Positions 18,224 through 28,303 are shown, counted from the first letter of the stretch. The stretch: DNA of 47,896 nt from Porticoccus sp. (GCA_002733125.1 NVUM01000003.1:14121-62016); one strand, 5' to 3'. Notes: generated by a model from the sequence alone, not told the origin. Numbers and translations: made by a program.

Positions 18224-18652
18224 ATGTCCGCCTATAAACACATTTTGATCGGTCTGGACCTATCTCCAGAATCACAGCAAGTGGTCGAGAGAGTCAAGTC
18301 CCTGTTCGGCAACAGTGAGTGCCAATTGAGCCTTGTTCATGTACAGGAGCCATTGTCATTTGCCTACGGCGGTGACATCCCGATGGACCTTACCGAGGTC
18401 CAATACCAACTGGAGGAGCAGGCGAAGCAGCGTTTGACTGTCATCGGCAAAGATCTCGGAGTTCCCATTGAGAGCCAACATGTAATCATCGGCCAACCCG
18501 CCCAGGAAATGCACCGGTTTGCCAATGACAACAATGTGGATCTGATTGTAGTCGGTAGCCACGGCCGCCATGGTATCAGTCTGATACTGGGCTCAACGGC
18601 GACCGGTGTACTGCATGGTTCCCAATGTGATGTGCTGGCGATCCGGGTATAA
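18224..18652 (+). CDS. Universal stress protein (UspA family)
   Basis: 142 residues, one Usp domain: N-terminal strand YKHILIGLDLSPES and the C-terminal nucleotide-binding loop GSHGRHG...GST, followed by VLHGSQCDVLAIRV. The loop is intact, so an ATP-binding type is likely. Cytoplasmic. Ribosome site GGGAGAT seven bases before the ATG. Divergent from the 17638 gene and 108 bases ahead of slt. The specific stress role cannot be told from sequence. Confidence 0.93.
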   Translation: MSAYKHILIGLDLSPESQQVVERVKSLFGNSECQLSLVHVQEPLSFAYGGDIPMDLTEVQYQLEEQAKQRLTVIGKDLGVPIESQHVIIGQPAQEMHRFANDNNVDLIVVGSHGRHGISLILGSTATGVLHGSQCDVLAIRV

Positions 18653-18760
18653 GCTGGGCATCAGGGCTTTTATTGATCCGGGTATCTAATTTCGCAAGAC
18701 CTGTCTAACATGTTTGCGGTTCAACTCATTTGCCTTTCAAGGAATACAAACCAAACCTTT

Positions 18761-20728
18761 ATGAAAAAATGTCATGGCAGCGTCGTCGGCACACTCTTTC
18801 TGGCAGCATGCCTGCTATTACCCGGAACCTCTTTTGCGGGGAACCCGACCTTAGATGAACAGCGAGCACTCTACCGCGAGGCCAAAATTGCAGTGGCAAG
18901 AGGTAGCGAAGCCAATGTCCGAAGACTTGTCAGTGCACTCGGAAACTACCCTCTTAAACCGCACATCGAATTTTTATGGTTAAGCGACCGGTTGAGGCAT
19001 GCGAAAACCAGTGAGGTTTCGACCTTTCTCAACAACTACGACGATAGCTCCCTGGCCAACCGACTGCGCTATCGCTGGCTCGACACCTTGCGCAGCCAGG
19101 GGCGTGAACAGGATTTTCTGGCCCACTACCGACCAGCCAGTGCCAGCACGGAACAGCAGTGTTATTTTCACCACATAAACCTGAGCAGAGGGAACAAGGA
19201 ACCTTTTCTGGCAAACGCCATAAAACTCTGGAGCGTAGGGAAATCCCAGCCCAATGGCTGCGACCCACTTTTTGATAACCTGATTGCCAACCAGTACATC
19301 ACTGATGAAATTGCCTGGAATCGCTACTCGGCCGCTGTTCTAAACCATCAGTACCGGCTGGCACGTTACCTCCAGCGTTTTTTCACGTCGGATCGCTACC
19401 AACTGTTGGCCAAGAATTTCCTGAAGGTAGATCTTGAGCACGAACTCATAGGCAACTACTCATTGTTCAGTGATTTCAACGACGCACTGAGCGGTGATGA
19501 AGTGCATGCCATCATTGCCCATGGACTGACTCATCTGGCAAGAACTGATGCAACCACTGCTCTCAAACACTGGAGTTATTACCAGCAGATCCACCCCTTT
19601 ACCAGCGCGCAAAGAAAACAGGTCGTGACAGACCTGATCAAGGGTCTTTATAACCAGGAACACCCTGATATTGCAGACAACTATCTGATTGATTATCTCG
19701 ACATTGTTGATCCGACCCTGCTGGAATGGCGTACCCGGGAATTTATCAGTCAGGCGGATTGGCAAAGTGTTCTCACCTGGATAGAACGCATGCCGCTCCA
19801 GCTCCGGGAGACTGATCGCTGGCTATACTGGCGGGCCCGGGCGGCAGATCTCAACCACACCGCCAAACAACCACCGCAGCAAAACAGCGCCTATCAGGTA
19901 CTGTCTCGCAGTCGCAGTTTCTACGGTTTTCTTGCCAGTGAATGGGCTGCCAATGGCTATTCAATGGCGTTCAAAAAAGCCCGCGTTTCTCCAACAGACA
20001 TCGCTGAACTGGAAAAACAACCGGGAATCTTAAGAACACGGGAATTCGTCTTTCACGAAGATTACCTGGCCGCCCGTCGGGAGTGGTATCACACCACACG
20101 CAATTTCACTGAACAGCAGTGGATTACAGCAGCCCATATTGCCAGCAGCTGGCAGTGGCACAACGGGGCCATCACTAGCATGATCAGCGCTGGATTCTGG
20201 GATGATATCGACCTGAGATTCCCTCTGGCTTTCAAGGAAGCGTTCTACAGTCATGCCGACAAGACCGGTGTTCCCGTGCATTTGCTGTTTGCCGTAGCAC
20301 GCCAGGAAAGTGCACTCGCACAGGATGTACAATCCCGTGCCGGGGCAAAGGGGTTAATGCAACTGATGCCGGCAACGGCCAGGGAAACGGCTCGCAAACA
20401 CGGTATCAGCTACCGTGGCAGCCACCAGCTGTTTGAGCCGGAGATCAATATTACTCTGGGCAGTCGCTATTACCGGGAAATGTTACAGCGCTTTGACAAC
20501 AACCGAATTCTTGCCACAGCCGCCTACAATGCTGGCCCCCACCGGGTCAGCAGCTGGTTGAAAAAAAGCCAGGGGTCACTGCCCTTTGATGCATGGATTG
20601 AAACAATCCCCTTTCTGGAAACACGCAACTACGTTCAGAACGTGCTGGCTTTTTCCATGATCTATGCCTACCACCTGGAAAGTGAAGCACGCATCCTCTC
20701 GGAAAAAGAAAAACAACACCGGCTATGA
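18761..20728 (+). CDS. slt: Soluble lytic murein transglycosylase (Slt70 type)
   Basis: Periplasmic enzyme that cleaves the MurNAc-GlcNAc bond and leaves 1,6-anhydro ends, the substrate source for NagZ. Signal peptide 1-26 ([20 protein letters not shown], then ...TSFA) supports the ATG at 18761; an in-frame ATG at 18710 would add 17 residues before a normal signal peptide. A long helical superhelix (about 30-485) is followed by the C-terminal catalytic domain: ARQESAL with Glu516, [29 protein letters not shown]. 655 residues, close to E. coli Slt. Its TGA overlaps the tatD ATG (ATGA). Confidence 0.95.
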   Translation: MKKCHGSVVGTLFLAACLLLPGTSFAGNPTLDEQRALYREAKIAVARGSEANVRRLVSALGNYPLKPHIEFLWLSDRLRHAKTSEVSTFLNNYDDSSLANRLRYRWLDTLRSQGREQDFLAHYRPASASTEQQCYFHHINLSRGNKEPFLANAIKLWSVGKSQPNGCDPLFDNLIANQYITDEIAWNRYSAAVLNHQYRLARYLQRFFTSDRYQLLAKNFLKVDLEHELIGNYSLFSDFNDALSGDEVHAIIAHGLTHLARTDATTALKHWSYYQQIHPFTSAQRKQVVTDLIKGLYNQEHPDIADNYLIDYLDIVDPTLLEWRTREFISQADWQSVLTWIERMPLQLRETDRWLYWRARAADLNHTAKQPPQQNSAYQVLSRSRSFYGFLASEWAANGYSMAFKKARVSPTDIAELEKQPGILRTREFVFHEDYLAARREWYHTTRNFTEQQWITAAHIASSWQWHNGAITSMISAGFWDDIDLRFPLAFKEAFYSHADKTGVPVHLLFAVARQESALAQDVQSRAGAKGLMQLMPATARETARKHGISYRGSHQLFEPEINITLGSRYYREMLQRFDNNRILATAAYNAGPHRVSSWLKKSQGSLPFDAWIETIPFLETRNYVQNVLAFSMIYAYHLESEARILSEKEKQHRL

Positions 20729-21546
20729 ATGACACGCCAAACAGCACACCACTAATTGATATCGGGGTAAACCTGAGCAATTCCTGCTTTCAGGATGACT
20801 GGCAGAGTGTGCTGCAGCGAGCACTGAATGCCCATGTTACCCAGCTGATTCTGACTGGCACAAATCTGGCGGAAAGTGAGCAGGTGCTCAGCCTTTGCCA
20901 ACAATCCGGCGACGACTTCCCCGATATGCTTTACAGCACCTGCGGCGTCCATCCCCATGAGGCAAAGCAGTACTCCGCCGAAACAGACTCTCAACTGCGC
21001 TCGCTGGCAGAAGCACCCCAGGTCGTAGCGATTGGTGAAACCGGGCTCGATTTCAATCGCAACTATTCCCCACCCAGCGATCAGGAAAGGGCCTTTGAAG
21101 CACAACTGGAACTGGCTATCGAATTACAGCTGCCGATTTTCATGCACGAGCGGGATGCCCACCAGCGACAATTTGAGATCCTCAAGAACTACCGCGATGA
21201 GCTGCCGGACGGCGTGATCCACTGCTTTACTGGCGATAGACAAGCGCTGTTCAACTATCTTGATCTGGACCTGCATATCGGCATCACGGGGTGGATCTGT
21301 GATGAGCGACGCGGCGAGCAACTTCAGGCCCTGGTGAGCAGCATCCCACTTAACCGGCTGATGCTGGAAACCGATGCCCCTTTTCTACTGCCCAGAACCC
21401 TGCAACCGCGACCAAAAAAACGCCGCAATGAGCCAGCTTTTCTGCCCTGGGTGCTGGAGGAAGTTGCCAGATGCCGACAGCAATCGGCTGCCGTTATCGC
21501 CGAACAAACCACGGTGACTGCCAAACGTTTTTTCAGATTAAGCTAG
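20725..21546 (+). CDS. tatD: TatD, metal-dependent DNase
   Basis: 273-residue TIM-barrel hydrolase of the TatD family (3'-5' exonuclease acting on DNA and RNA in E. coli). It begins with DIGVNLSNS, the form typical of TatD itself; paralogues such as YcfH begin with a His-x-His motif. Metal and active-site motifs are intact: [41 protein letters not shown]. It overlaps slt by four bases, so the two are co-expressed, although no shared function is known. About 113 bases separate it from the next gene. Confidence 0.95.
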   Translation: MNDTPNSTPLIDIGVNLSNSCFQDDWQSVLQRALNAHVTQLILTGTNLAESEQVLSLCQQSGDDFPDMLYSTCGVHPHEAKQYSAETDSQLRSLAEAPQVVAIGETGLDFNRNYSPPSDQERAFEAQLELAIELQLPIFMHERDAHQRQFEILKNYRDELPDGVIHCFTGDRQALFNYLDLDLHIGITGWICDERRGEQLQALVSSIPLNRLMLETDAPFLLPRTLQPRPKKRRNEPAFLPWVLEEVARCRQQSAAVIAEQTTVTAKRFFRLS

Positions 21547-21659
21547 GGCCCGCTCACCTTTTTTCAATAGCGGCCGACTCATTTACCCGCACCTCTGGAC
21601 GACCAGATCAGTTAAGCTAAACTGGGACGGATAACTGTATCTTTGAATGGAGCACACCC

Positions 21660-22229
21660 ATGGCTTGCAAGGCAATATGTCGGAGTGTATTTTTTTGTGC
21701 CGTTATCACGATACCCGCGCTGATAAATGCGGGCGGAGACCCTCTATCAACACTCGAACAACAGGCAGAAAGTATCGTCAGACAATTTGCCGGCTCATTG
21801 CAGCCACGCCTGCTGGAGGCAATCCAGACCGGTGGCCCGGTGGAGGCCATCAGCGTCTGCGCCACAGCGGCACCGGAAATTGCCAATCGGCTGAGTCGGG
21901 AAACCGGCTGGTCCGTCAAGCGAGTCAGCTTCAAGGCCCGCAACAAATCCGCTGAACCCGACCACTGGGAACGGAATACCCTTTTGCACTTTGAATCTCG
22001 CCTCGCCGCAGGAGAGATGCCTGCACAACTGACCCGGGCCGAACAGATCGATGGGCGATTCCGCTACATGAAGGCTCAGATTGTTCAACCACTCTGCCTC
22101 AACTGCCATGGCAGCGCGCTCGATCCAGGCGTAGCACAAGCACTGCAAAACCATTACCCGGACGACGCCGCGACAGGCTATCAACTGGGCGAAATCCGAG
22201 GGGCATTCAGCCTGTCGGCTCCGCAGTAA
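21660..22229 (+). CDS. Periplasmic Tll0287-like (DUF3365) haem protein
   Basis: 189 residues with a signal peptide (1-24, ending LINAGG). The body matches the DUF3365/Tll0287-like sensor fold: VEAISVCATAAPEIA with conserved Cys67, then RRVSFKARNKSAEPD-like, and the single c-type haem motif C146-LN-C-H150 in QPLCLNCHG, ending in GEIRGAFSLS. In membrane sensors this domain is fused to signalling modules; here it stands alone. One haem attached covalently in the periplasm is predicted, in either redox sensing or electron transfer. Ribosome site GGAG. It precedes dmeF by 30 bases and may be co-transcribed with it. Confidence 0.88.
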   Translation: MACKAICRSVFFCAVITIPALINAGGDPLSTLEQQAESIVRQFAGSLQPRLLEAIQTGGPVEAISVCATAAPEIANRLSRETGWSVKRVSFKARNKSAEPDHWERNTLLHFESRLAAGEMPAQLTRAEQIDGRFRYMKAQIVQPLCLNCHGSALDPGVAQALQNHYPDDAATGYQLGEIRGAFSLSAPQ

Positions 22230-22259
22230 TCTAGCCAATCTGACGAATTGATTTCTCCT

Positions 22260-23222
22260 ATGCACCAGGAACACTTACATCGCTGGCAACACCAGCACGA
22301 CTTTTCCACGGCAAACGCCCATGGCGAGCGCCGCACCAAATATGTATTGATACTGACTGCCGTCACGATGGTAGCGGAAATCACTGCCGGTACGGTATTT
22401 GGTTCAATGGCTCTGCTTGCAGACGGCTGGCACATGGGCACCCATGTGGCCGCCTTTATGATTACGATTTTTGCCTACCGCTATGCTCGGAAACATGCCG
22501 ACAATCCGGCCTTCAGTTTCGGTACCGGCAAAGTCGGTGTGCTGGGGGGCTTTGCCAGTGCAGTGGCGCTGGCAGTTGTCGCCCTGATGATGCTGGTCGA
22601 GTCGCTACAGCGACTGGCATCTCCACAGCTGATTCAACTCGATGCCGCTATCGCGGTGGCTGTGCTGGGACTGGCGGTCAATATCATCAGCGCCCTGTTG
22701 TTAAAAGATCATCATTCACACCAGCACCAGGACGGTGACGATACGCATCAGCAGACTGGCGGAGGTCATCGCGACCAAAACCTTTATGCCGCCTATATGC
22801 ATGTACTGGCGGATGCTCTCACCTCGTTATTGGCCATTTTCGCGTTATTGTCGGCCAAGTATTTCGGCTGGTATGCACTGGACCCCGTGATGGGAATTGT
22901 CGGTGCAGCGATTATCACCTACTGGGCAATCGGCCTGATCCGGCAATCCAGTCCGATTTTATTGGACGGCGGCATGAGCGATTACTATCAGGAACGAATT
23001 ACCCGGGCCATTGAAGAGGATGCCGACAATCAAATCACGGATCTGCATATTTGGAAGATCAGTGAGCACGACTACGCGGCGATTATATCCCTTGTCACCC
23101 ACCACCCCAGACCCACGGATTATTACAGATCACTACTGGCCGACTTTAACTGGCTCTCACATCTAACCATCGAGGTGCACCGCTGTGAGGACAATCGTCT
23201 TACCGAGTCCGGCATTAAATGA
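22260..23222 (+). CDS. dmeF: DmeF-type cation diffusion facilitator (Co2+/Ni2+/Zn2+ exporter)
   Basis: Inner-membrane metal/proton antiporter. 320 residues, six predicted spans. The His-rich N-terminus with HDFSTANAHGERRT then LLADGWHMGTH is the DmeF signature. Metal site residues: Asp55, His58 and His62 in span 2, and His181-x3-Asp185 in span 5. A His/Asp-rich loop (150-171) lies between spans 4 and 5, and the C-terminal cytoplasmic domain has TDLHIWKIS. DmeF proteins are known mainly for cobalt and nickel efflux; the metal here is inferred. A TTG at 22248 is also in frame, but the ATG at 22260 is preferred. Neither has a strong ribosome site. No metal regulator is adjacent. Confidence 0.88.
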   Translation: MHQEHLHRWQHQHDFSTANAHGERRTKYVLILTAVTMVAEITAGTVFGSMALLADGWHMGTHVAAFMITIFAYRYARKHADNPAFSFGTGKVGVLGGFASAVALAVVALMMLVESLQRLASPQLIQLDAAIAVAVLGLAVNIISALLLKDHHSHQHQDGDDTHQQTGGGHRDQNLYAAYMHVLADALTSLLAIFALLSAKYFGWYALDPVMGIVGAAIITYWAIGLIRQSSPILLDGGMSDYYQERITRAIEEDADNQITDLHIWKISEHDYAAIISLVTHHPRPTDYYRSLLADFNWLSHLTIEVHRCEDNRLTESGIK

Positions 23223-23252
23223 TTGACCAGAACTTCCATCAAGGAAAAATTC

Positions 23253-23717
23253 ATGAGAATCAATAAATTATCAATTATTCTGCTCGGCGGACTGCTGGCC
23301 ATGCCCCACGTCAGTTACAGCGACACCCCAGAGTCGGTCGGTCTGGCTACCCGGGTAATGGCCAATGCGCTGTTTAATGACACCGAAAAGCGGGTATTCG
23401 GCGAGTACCTGCGCCGCGATTATTCTGGCGACGAGGACAAGGGCGGCGTGAAGCAGAAAAGTCTGCCCCCCGGTTTGCGCAAAAAACTGGAACACGGTGG
23501 TGAACTGCCACCGGGTTGGCAGAAGAAGGTTGCACGGGGTGAAGTTCTCGATCGCGAACTTTATTTGATGAGCCGGGACCTGCCAGAGGATCTACTGGGA
23601 CGGCTACCCAGATCACTGGATGGCACGTCGCTGCGACAAATTGATGATCGTATTTTCAGAGTCATGGATGCAACAAATACCGTTCTCGATGTGTTTTATC
23701 TGACCACAGGGCAATAG
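23253..23717 (+). CDS. CigR/RcnB-like secreted protein
   Basis: 154 residues. Signal peptide 1-22 (RINKLSIILLGGLLAMPHVSYS). The core LPPGLRKKLEHGGELPPGWQKKVARGEVL resembles the anti-virulence regulator CigR and the RcnB-type periplasmic family (PPGxxKK...LPPGW pattern), followed by a short conserved C-terminus ending in VLDVFYLTTGQ. A TTG ten codons upstream is in frame, but the ATG at 23253 has AAGGAA at good spacing and starts the signal peptide. It lies 30 bases after dmeF, probably in one operon. RcnB is linked to nickel/cobalt homeostasis, which is suggestive beside dmeF, but the family link is by motif only. Its stop is 7 bases from the convergent SulP gene. Confidence 0.75.
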   Translation: MRINKLSIILLGGLLAMPHVSYSDTPESVGLATRVMANALFNDTEKRVFGEYLRRDYSGDEDKGGVKQKSLPPGLRKKLEHGGELPPGWQKKVARGEVLDRELYLMSRDLPEDLLGRLPRSLDGTSLRQIDDRIFRVMDATNTVLDVFYLTTGQ

Positions 23718-23724
23718 CCTCCGG

Positions 23725-25371
23725 TCAATGTAGCCCGTCCCGCTCAATGTAGTCCATTGCATCGCGCAATGAAGCAAATCTGTGCCTATCATCGAGAAAC
23801 TGCAGCGCACCCAGTCTTTTCAGGTCGGCGCTGGTTTGTTCGGAAATACCTACCAGCAACACATAGCGCTGGTGATGCTGTTCATTGCGAATCAGCTCAT
23901 CTAGAATCATTGCGGTCGAAGTGCCCACCAGCTGGGCACCAGTCAGATCCACAATAATAATTTCGTGAGAAACATGACCCGCGAGGCGGCGGCGCAGCCC
24001 CCGACCCACCCCAAAACTGAGGGGGCCAGCGAGACTGAGCAGGGCAACCCGACCATTTTGAGCTGCCAGCCATTCGTCGACAGGGCCCTGAGCAGTTTCT
24101 GTCCCTTGTCCGTTTTTAAACTGGACATTATCCAACTGAATAGTCGTCAGCCGCTCAACAGTAATCATGTTGGATAAAAACACCCCCACCAGAACAGCGG
24201 TAATCAAATCGACAAAAACCGTCAGTAACAGCACCAGCACCATCAGTGCCGCAGCATCCAGAGGCAACTTGCCAAGCCGCCGCAGGTAGGGCCAATCGAT
24301 GATATCTATACCCACCTTGATCAGAATACCCGCCAGTACAGCTAGGGGGATATAACCCGCGTACTGACCCGCGCCAAGCATCACCGCCAGCAACACCAGC
24401 GAGTGAATCATTCCGGAGTAGCCGGTCTTGCCACCTGTGCGTATATTGACCACTGTGCGCATGGTGGCACCGGCACCGGGCAACCCGCCGAAAAAGCCGG
24501 CCACCGTATTACCGATACCCTGCCCGATCAATTCATGATCGGAGTCGTGCTGCTGTTTGGTAAGGTTGTCCGCCACCAGTGACGTGAGTAAAGAATCGAT
24601 GGAACCCAGCACAGCCAGTAATACTCCGGCATAAAAAAGATCATCCAACATATCCAATGAGAACATTGGCCATTGCAGCGACGGAAATGCCGAAGGAATT
24701 GCACCGATTGTCGCCACGGTCCCCTCGGGGAGCCAAAGCACGCAAAACGTTCCGAGCAACAGCACCAGCAGAGGCGATGGCAGCCAGATATTCCAGCGAT
24801 GGGGCCATAAACAGACACCCGCGATCGCCAGCAAACCCAATGTCAGGTCATGCCAGCTGATCGCTGTTAGCCATTCGGGAAAGTAGTCCAGCGTTGCCAG
24901 CAGTGAAGGGGTGCCCGTGTGCCCAAGTATGGGACCCAGTTGCAGCACGATGATGATGACGCCTATCCCGGTCATAAAACCTGAAATAACCGAATAGGGA
25001 ACCAGAATGAAATACTTGCCCAACTTCAGCAGCCCAAAGCCGATCTGGAGAATGCCGGCAAGAATCACGGCGCTGAAGCCCATGAACAGGCCCGCTTCCG
25101 GGTGTTTCGCCTGAATTGAGGTAAACACACCGGCCATCACCACCGTCATCGGGCCGGTAGGGCCGGATACCTGGGCGGGCGTACCACCAAACAGCGCGGC
25201 AAAAAAACCGACAAAAATGGCACCGTAAACACCCGCAGCAGGACCCGCGCCGGATGCCACCCCAAACGCCAACGCCAGCGGCAAGGCAACCACAGCGGTG
25301 GTTAGCCCACCGGCAAAATCCCTGGGTAAGTGACGAGTGGAAAGAGAATTGAAAAACGTAATCCCGCGCAT
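23725..25371 (-). CDS. SulP-family anion transporter with STAS domain
   Basis: 548 residues. Membrane part with 10-14 hydrophobic segments; signature regions FAGGLTTAVVALPLALAFG, QVSGPTGPM and FGGLPGAGATMRT. The C-terminal STAS domain (about 425-545) holds LAGPLSFGVGRGLRRRL and IVDLTGAQLVGTSTA. SulP proteins move sulfate, bicarbonate or dicarboxylates; the substrate is not decidable here, and no carbonic anhydrase or sulfur gene is adjacent. The ATG at 25371 (MRGITFFNSL) has AGAGG upstream. An ATG 15 codons earlier would add a Cys-rich stretch not typical of the family. Confidence 0.92.
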   Translation of the reverse strand: MRGITFFNSLSTRHLPRDFAGGLTTAVVALPLALAFGVASGAGPAAGVYGAIFVGFFAALFGGTPAQVSGPTGPMTVVMAGVFTSIQAKHPEAGLFMGFSAVILAGILQIGFGLLKLGKYFILVPYSVISGFMTGIGVIIIVLQLGPILGHTGTPSLLATLDYFPEWLTAISWHDLTLGLLAIAGVCLWPHRWNIWLPSPLLVLLLGTFCVLWLPEGTVATIGAIPSAFPSLQWPMFSLDMLDDLFYAGVLLAVLGSIDSLLTSLVADNLTKQQHDSDHELIGQGIGNTVAGFFGGLPGAGATMRTVVNIRTGGKTGYSGMIHSLVLLAVMLGAGQYAGYIPLAVLAGILIKVGIDIIDWPYLRRLGKLPLDAAALMVLVLLLTVFVDLITAVLVGVFLSNMITVERLTTIQLDNVQFKNGQGTETAQGPVDEWLAAQNGRVALLSLAGPLSFGVGRGLRRRLAGHVSHEIIIVDLTGAQLVGTSTAMILDELIRNEQHHQRYVLLVGISEQTSADLKRLGALQFLDDRHRFASLRDAMDYIERDGLH

Positions 25372-25455
25372 GACAGCCTCTAACCGACATCTGAAGTGAC
25401 AACATACCCCAGACATACCGCCACTGACAGCAGTGGTCGGGGTTTGTCACCCGGT

Positions 25456-25698
25456 CTAGGGGCCTGAAATCAGGCGCCGCACCTGGCCAGCAGTAAAGGG
25501 CCACCCTTTCTCACGCCCATCAGGAGTGACAATCACCGGGATGCGAATACCGTATTTTGCCGTCAGCAACTCATCCTCATTGATATTGACCTCATGCAGA
25601 CGCCAACCCTTCTCCTGGAGAACCGGATAGAGCAGCGCCTTGGCCTGATCACAGAGAGGACAGTGGGTACCGCTGTATAGCGTCAGAATGTCACTCAT
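25456..25698 (-). CDS. Glutaredoxin-like protein (DUF836)
   Basis: 80-residue thioredoxin-fold protein with redox motif Cys13-Pro-Leu-Cys16 (SGTHCPLCDQAKALL), the cis-Pro strand RIPVIVTPDG and a C-terminal helix with GQVRRLI. This is the small DUF836 glutaredoxin-like family. Partner and reductant are unknown. Start: the ATG at 25698 overlaps the rlmKL stop (ATGA), which supports coupled translation; an earlier in-frame ATG lies inside rlmKL and is not favoured. It follows rlmKL on the same strand. Confidence 0.88.
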   Translation of the reverse strand: MSDILTLYSGTHCPLCDQAKALLYPVLQEKGWRLHEVNINEDELLTAKYGIRIPVIVTPDGREKGWPFTAGQVRRLISGP

Positions 25699-27854
25699 TG
25701 TGGATGCCTGATCAACCAACAATTGTGAAGCTTCTGATCGCGCTGAAAATCCGGATCAAAGGTTTGCTCGGTGATCGCCTCCACCTGCCAGTTCTGCAGC
25801 ACCGCCTGATCCATGGAAAATTTACGGAAGTTATTGGAAAACACCAGGGTACCGCCCGGCGCCAGCACAGCCATGGCATGCCCGATCAATGCCCCATGGT
25901 CTCGCTGAATATCCAGTACCTGTTCCATTTTCTTGGAGTTGGAAAAGGTCGGTGGATCGAGAAACACAAGATCAAAGGCACCCTGCTCTCTCTCCAGCCA
26001 CTCCAGACAATCTGCCCGCAGCAACTGATGTTGCTTCAGGTCCAGTCCGTTCAGGGCGAAATTGCGTCCGGCCCACTCCAGATAGCTGTTTGACATGTCG
26101 ATGCTGAGGCTGCTTGTCGCCCCGCCAAGCGCCGCATGAACACTGGCGGCTGCGGTGTAGCAAAACAGATTGAGCACCCGTTTGCCCCTGGCCATGGCAC
26201 CGATCATCCGGCGCACCGGTCGGTGATCGAGAAACAGGCCGGTATCGAGGTAATCTGACAGATTCACCTCAAAGCGGGCAGCACCCTCTGTGACTACCTG
26301 CACCGCATTATGACTGGAGCCGCTGGGCTGGCGCTGGTACTGGCTATCACCCTTCTGGCGGCGGCGCTCTTTAAAAAATAATTTACCGCGGCTTTCCGGA
26401 TAAAGCGATAGCAGCGCCTGACGGATCTCAGTGAGGTGGCGGTTGGCGCTCGCCTCATCAACAGTGATGGGTGGGGCGTACTCCTGCACATGGATGGCGT
26501 CCTGATAGACATCGATAGCCACGGCATACTCCGGCATATCCGCATCGTACAGACGGTAACAGCTCACCCCTGAAGCCTTCAGCCAACCCGCCAGTTTTCG
26601 GGCATTTTTTTTCAGCCGATTGGCAAACATCTGCGCACCTTCACCAAGCGCCGCTGCAGATTCATCGGAACGCGGCTGCGGATTCCGGTCATCAGCCTCC
26701 CGAAGCTGAAAGAGCAATAGCTGACTGGGAATCGTGCCGTTAAAAAACTGGTACTTCTTGTCGGCGCGCAAACGCAGCTCGCCGGCCAACTCGGCATTAC
26801 CGGTAATCACCGCCATACGCCAGCCGGGGCATTCCCTTTTAGCCACTTCACCCAATGTCTGGTAGAGCGGTTTTAATTCTTCCATCTCGCCCCAGCGTTC
26901 ACCGTAGGGGGGATTGCAAATAATCAGTCCATCTCCCGTTTCACGGTGAGTGGGCTTTTTGAACGCCTCGATGGGTTTCGCCATGACCCGCACCCACTTT
27001 TCCAATCCCGCACAGGCAATATTTTCCTGGGCTGCACTTACGGCCCGGGTATCCTTGTCATAGCCACGGATTTCAGGTATCTCGCGGGACAGGCCTGCCT
27101 CGCAGCGAACCAGCGCCTCCTGCCTGATGTCTTGCCACAATGTGTCATCGTGCTTCGCCCAGCCGTGGAAACCAAATCGTTCCCGAATCAGCCCGGGGGC
27201 CATATCGGCGACCATCATCGCACCTTCAATCAAAAACGTGCCACTGCCGCACAGGGGATCAATCAACGCGCCACCCCGTGCCGCAATCTCCGGCCAACCC
27301 GCCCGTAACAACAGGGCTGCGGCTAGATTTTCCTTCAGCGGTGCCGGCACCATGGCCACACGGTAGCCCCGCTTGTGCAGGCTGCCGCCGGACATGTCGA
27401 GGCTGACGGTGACAGCATCCTTCGCCAACCGCACATTGATCCGCAGATCCGGGTTTTGCAGATCCACATCCGGCCGTTCACCGAAACAATCCTGGAGCTG
27501 GTCGACGATCGCATCCTTGACCTGCTGGGCACCAAATTTGGTGTGCCTGATGGCATCGTTGGTACCAATAAAGTCAACCGCGATGGATTGTCGGGGGGTC
27601 AGATGCATTTCCCAGGGAATCGATCTGACGCCGCGATACAGATCATCGGCACTGCTGACTTCAAACTTCTCCAGGGGCAGGAGCACCCGATTGGCCAGAC
27701 GTGACCATAAACAGACCCGATAGGCGAAAGCCAGCGTGCCCTCCACATAAACACCCGCCACTGTCTCCCGGGTTTTTCCCGCACCCAGCGAAGTCAGTTC
27801 ACTGGCCAACAGGGATTCAAGTCCTTTCGGACAACTGGCAAACCACATACCCAT
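25695..27854 (-). CDS. rlmL: RlmKL, bifunctional 23S rRNA methyltransferase (m2G2445 / m7G2069)
   Basis: 719 residues, the fused form usual in gammaproteobacteria. N-terminal ferredoxin-like/THUMP region (1-165, starting MGMWFASCPKGLESLLASEL). First methyltransferase domain with SAM motif DPLCGSGTFLIE (199-210) and catalytic NPPYGER (314-320), for m2G2445. Second domain with LNLFCYTAAASVHAA (561-575) and DPPTFSNSKKM (633-643), for m7G2069. Both active-site motifs are intact. Ribosome site GGAAGG six bases before the ATG. It diverges from rmf, another ribosome-related gene, and is followed by the overlapping glutaredoxin-like gene. Confidence 0.96.
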   Translation of the reverse strand: MGMWFASCPKGLESLLASELTSLGAGKTRETVAGVYVEGTLAFAYRVCLWSRLANRVLLPLEKFEVSSADDLYRGVRSIPWEMHLTPRQSIAVDFIGTNDAIRHTKFGAQQVKDAIVDQLQDCFGERPDVDLQNPDLRINVRLAKDAVTVSLDMSGGSLHKRGYRVAMVPAPLKENLAAALLLRAGWPEIAARGGALIDPLCGSGTFLIEGAMMVADMAPGLIRERFGFHGWAKHDDTLWQDIRQEALVRCEAGLSREIPEIRGYDKDTRAVSAAQENIACAGLEKWVRVMAKPIEAFKKPTHRETGDGLIICNPPYGERWGEMEELKPLYQTLGEVAKRECPGWRMAVITGNAELAGELRLRADKKYQFFNGTIPSQLLLFQLREADDRNPQPRSDESAAALGEGAQMFANRLKKNARKLAGWLKASGVSCYRLYDADMPEYAVAIDVYQDAIHVQEYAPPITVDEASANRHLTEIRQALLSLYPESRGKLFFKERRRQKGDSQYQRQPSGSSHNAVQVVTEGAARFEVNLSDYLDTGLFLDHRPVRRMIGAMARGKRVLNLFCYTAAASVHAALGGATSSLSIDMSNSYLEWAGRNFALNGLDLKQHQLLRADCLEWLEREQGAFDLVFLDPPTFSNSKKMEQVLDIQRDHGALIGHAMAVLAPGGTLVFSNNFRKFSMDQAVLQNWQVEAITEQTFDPDFQRDQKLHNCWLIRHPQ

Positions 27855-27987
27855 AAAAAACCTTCCAACCCACGAATCAAGCCGTCATATCAGGAGAGCA
27901 ATGGAAACACAAAATCGATTGATTACATAAGGGAATTAAAAACCACTACTTATAGACAAATAAAATCTTCGACAGCGCTGACAACAT

Positions 27988-28016
27988 TTGATGTGATGGA
28001 AGGGCTAGACCATAAA
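27988..28016 (+). promoter_or_regulatory. Candidate rmf promoter
   Basis: TTGATG (27988-27993), 17-base spacer, CATAAA (28011-28016). Both hexamers match consensus at 4 of 6. The leader would be about 50 nt. The surrounding 220 bases between rlmKL and rmf are A/T-rich and hold no other gene. Confidence 0.35.
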
Positions 28017-28074
28017 AACCAGTAAACCACTTTAATCACAGAAAGTGGCCCTAGAAATCAGGAGTTCATGTCAT

Positions 28075-28281
28075 ATGAAAAGACAAAAACGAGATTCCTC
28101 CCACCGCGCTTTCATCAAAGGTTACCAGGCAGGCTACCATGGCCGAAACAAGACACTATGTCCTCACGCAGAAGAAACCACGCTTGCTCAGGACTGGTGC
28201 AACGGTTGGCGGGAAGGTCGTGAAGATAACTGGAGCGGCTACAAGGAACAGGCCATTCAGCAGAAAGTCAGCAACCTGTAA
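28075..28281 (+). CDS. rmf: Ribosome modulation factor
   Basis: 68-residue basic protein that pairs 70S ribosomes into inactive 100S dimers in stationary phase. The start MKRQKRDSSHRAFIKGYQAG and the following HGRNKTLCP, then QDWCNGWREGRED, match RMF closely. It is slightly longer than the 55-residue E. coli protein because of an acidic/polar C-terminal tail. The ATG at 28075 is chosen by family; GGAG lies ten bases upstream. A nearer ATG at 28068 is out of frame and could compete. Convergent with gdhB across a stem-loop-rich spacer. Confidence 0.95.
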   Translation: MKRQKRDSSHRAFIKGYQAGYHGRNKTLCPHAEETTLAQDWCNGWREGREDNWSGYKEQAIQQKVSNL

Positions 28282-28303
28282 ATTTCTACCCATTTTCCCT
28301 AAC

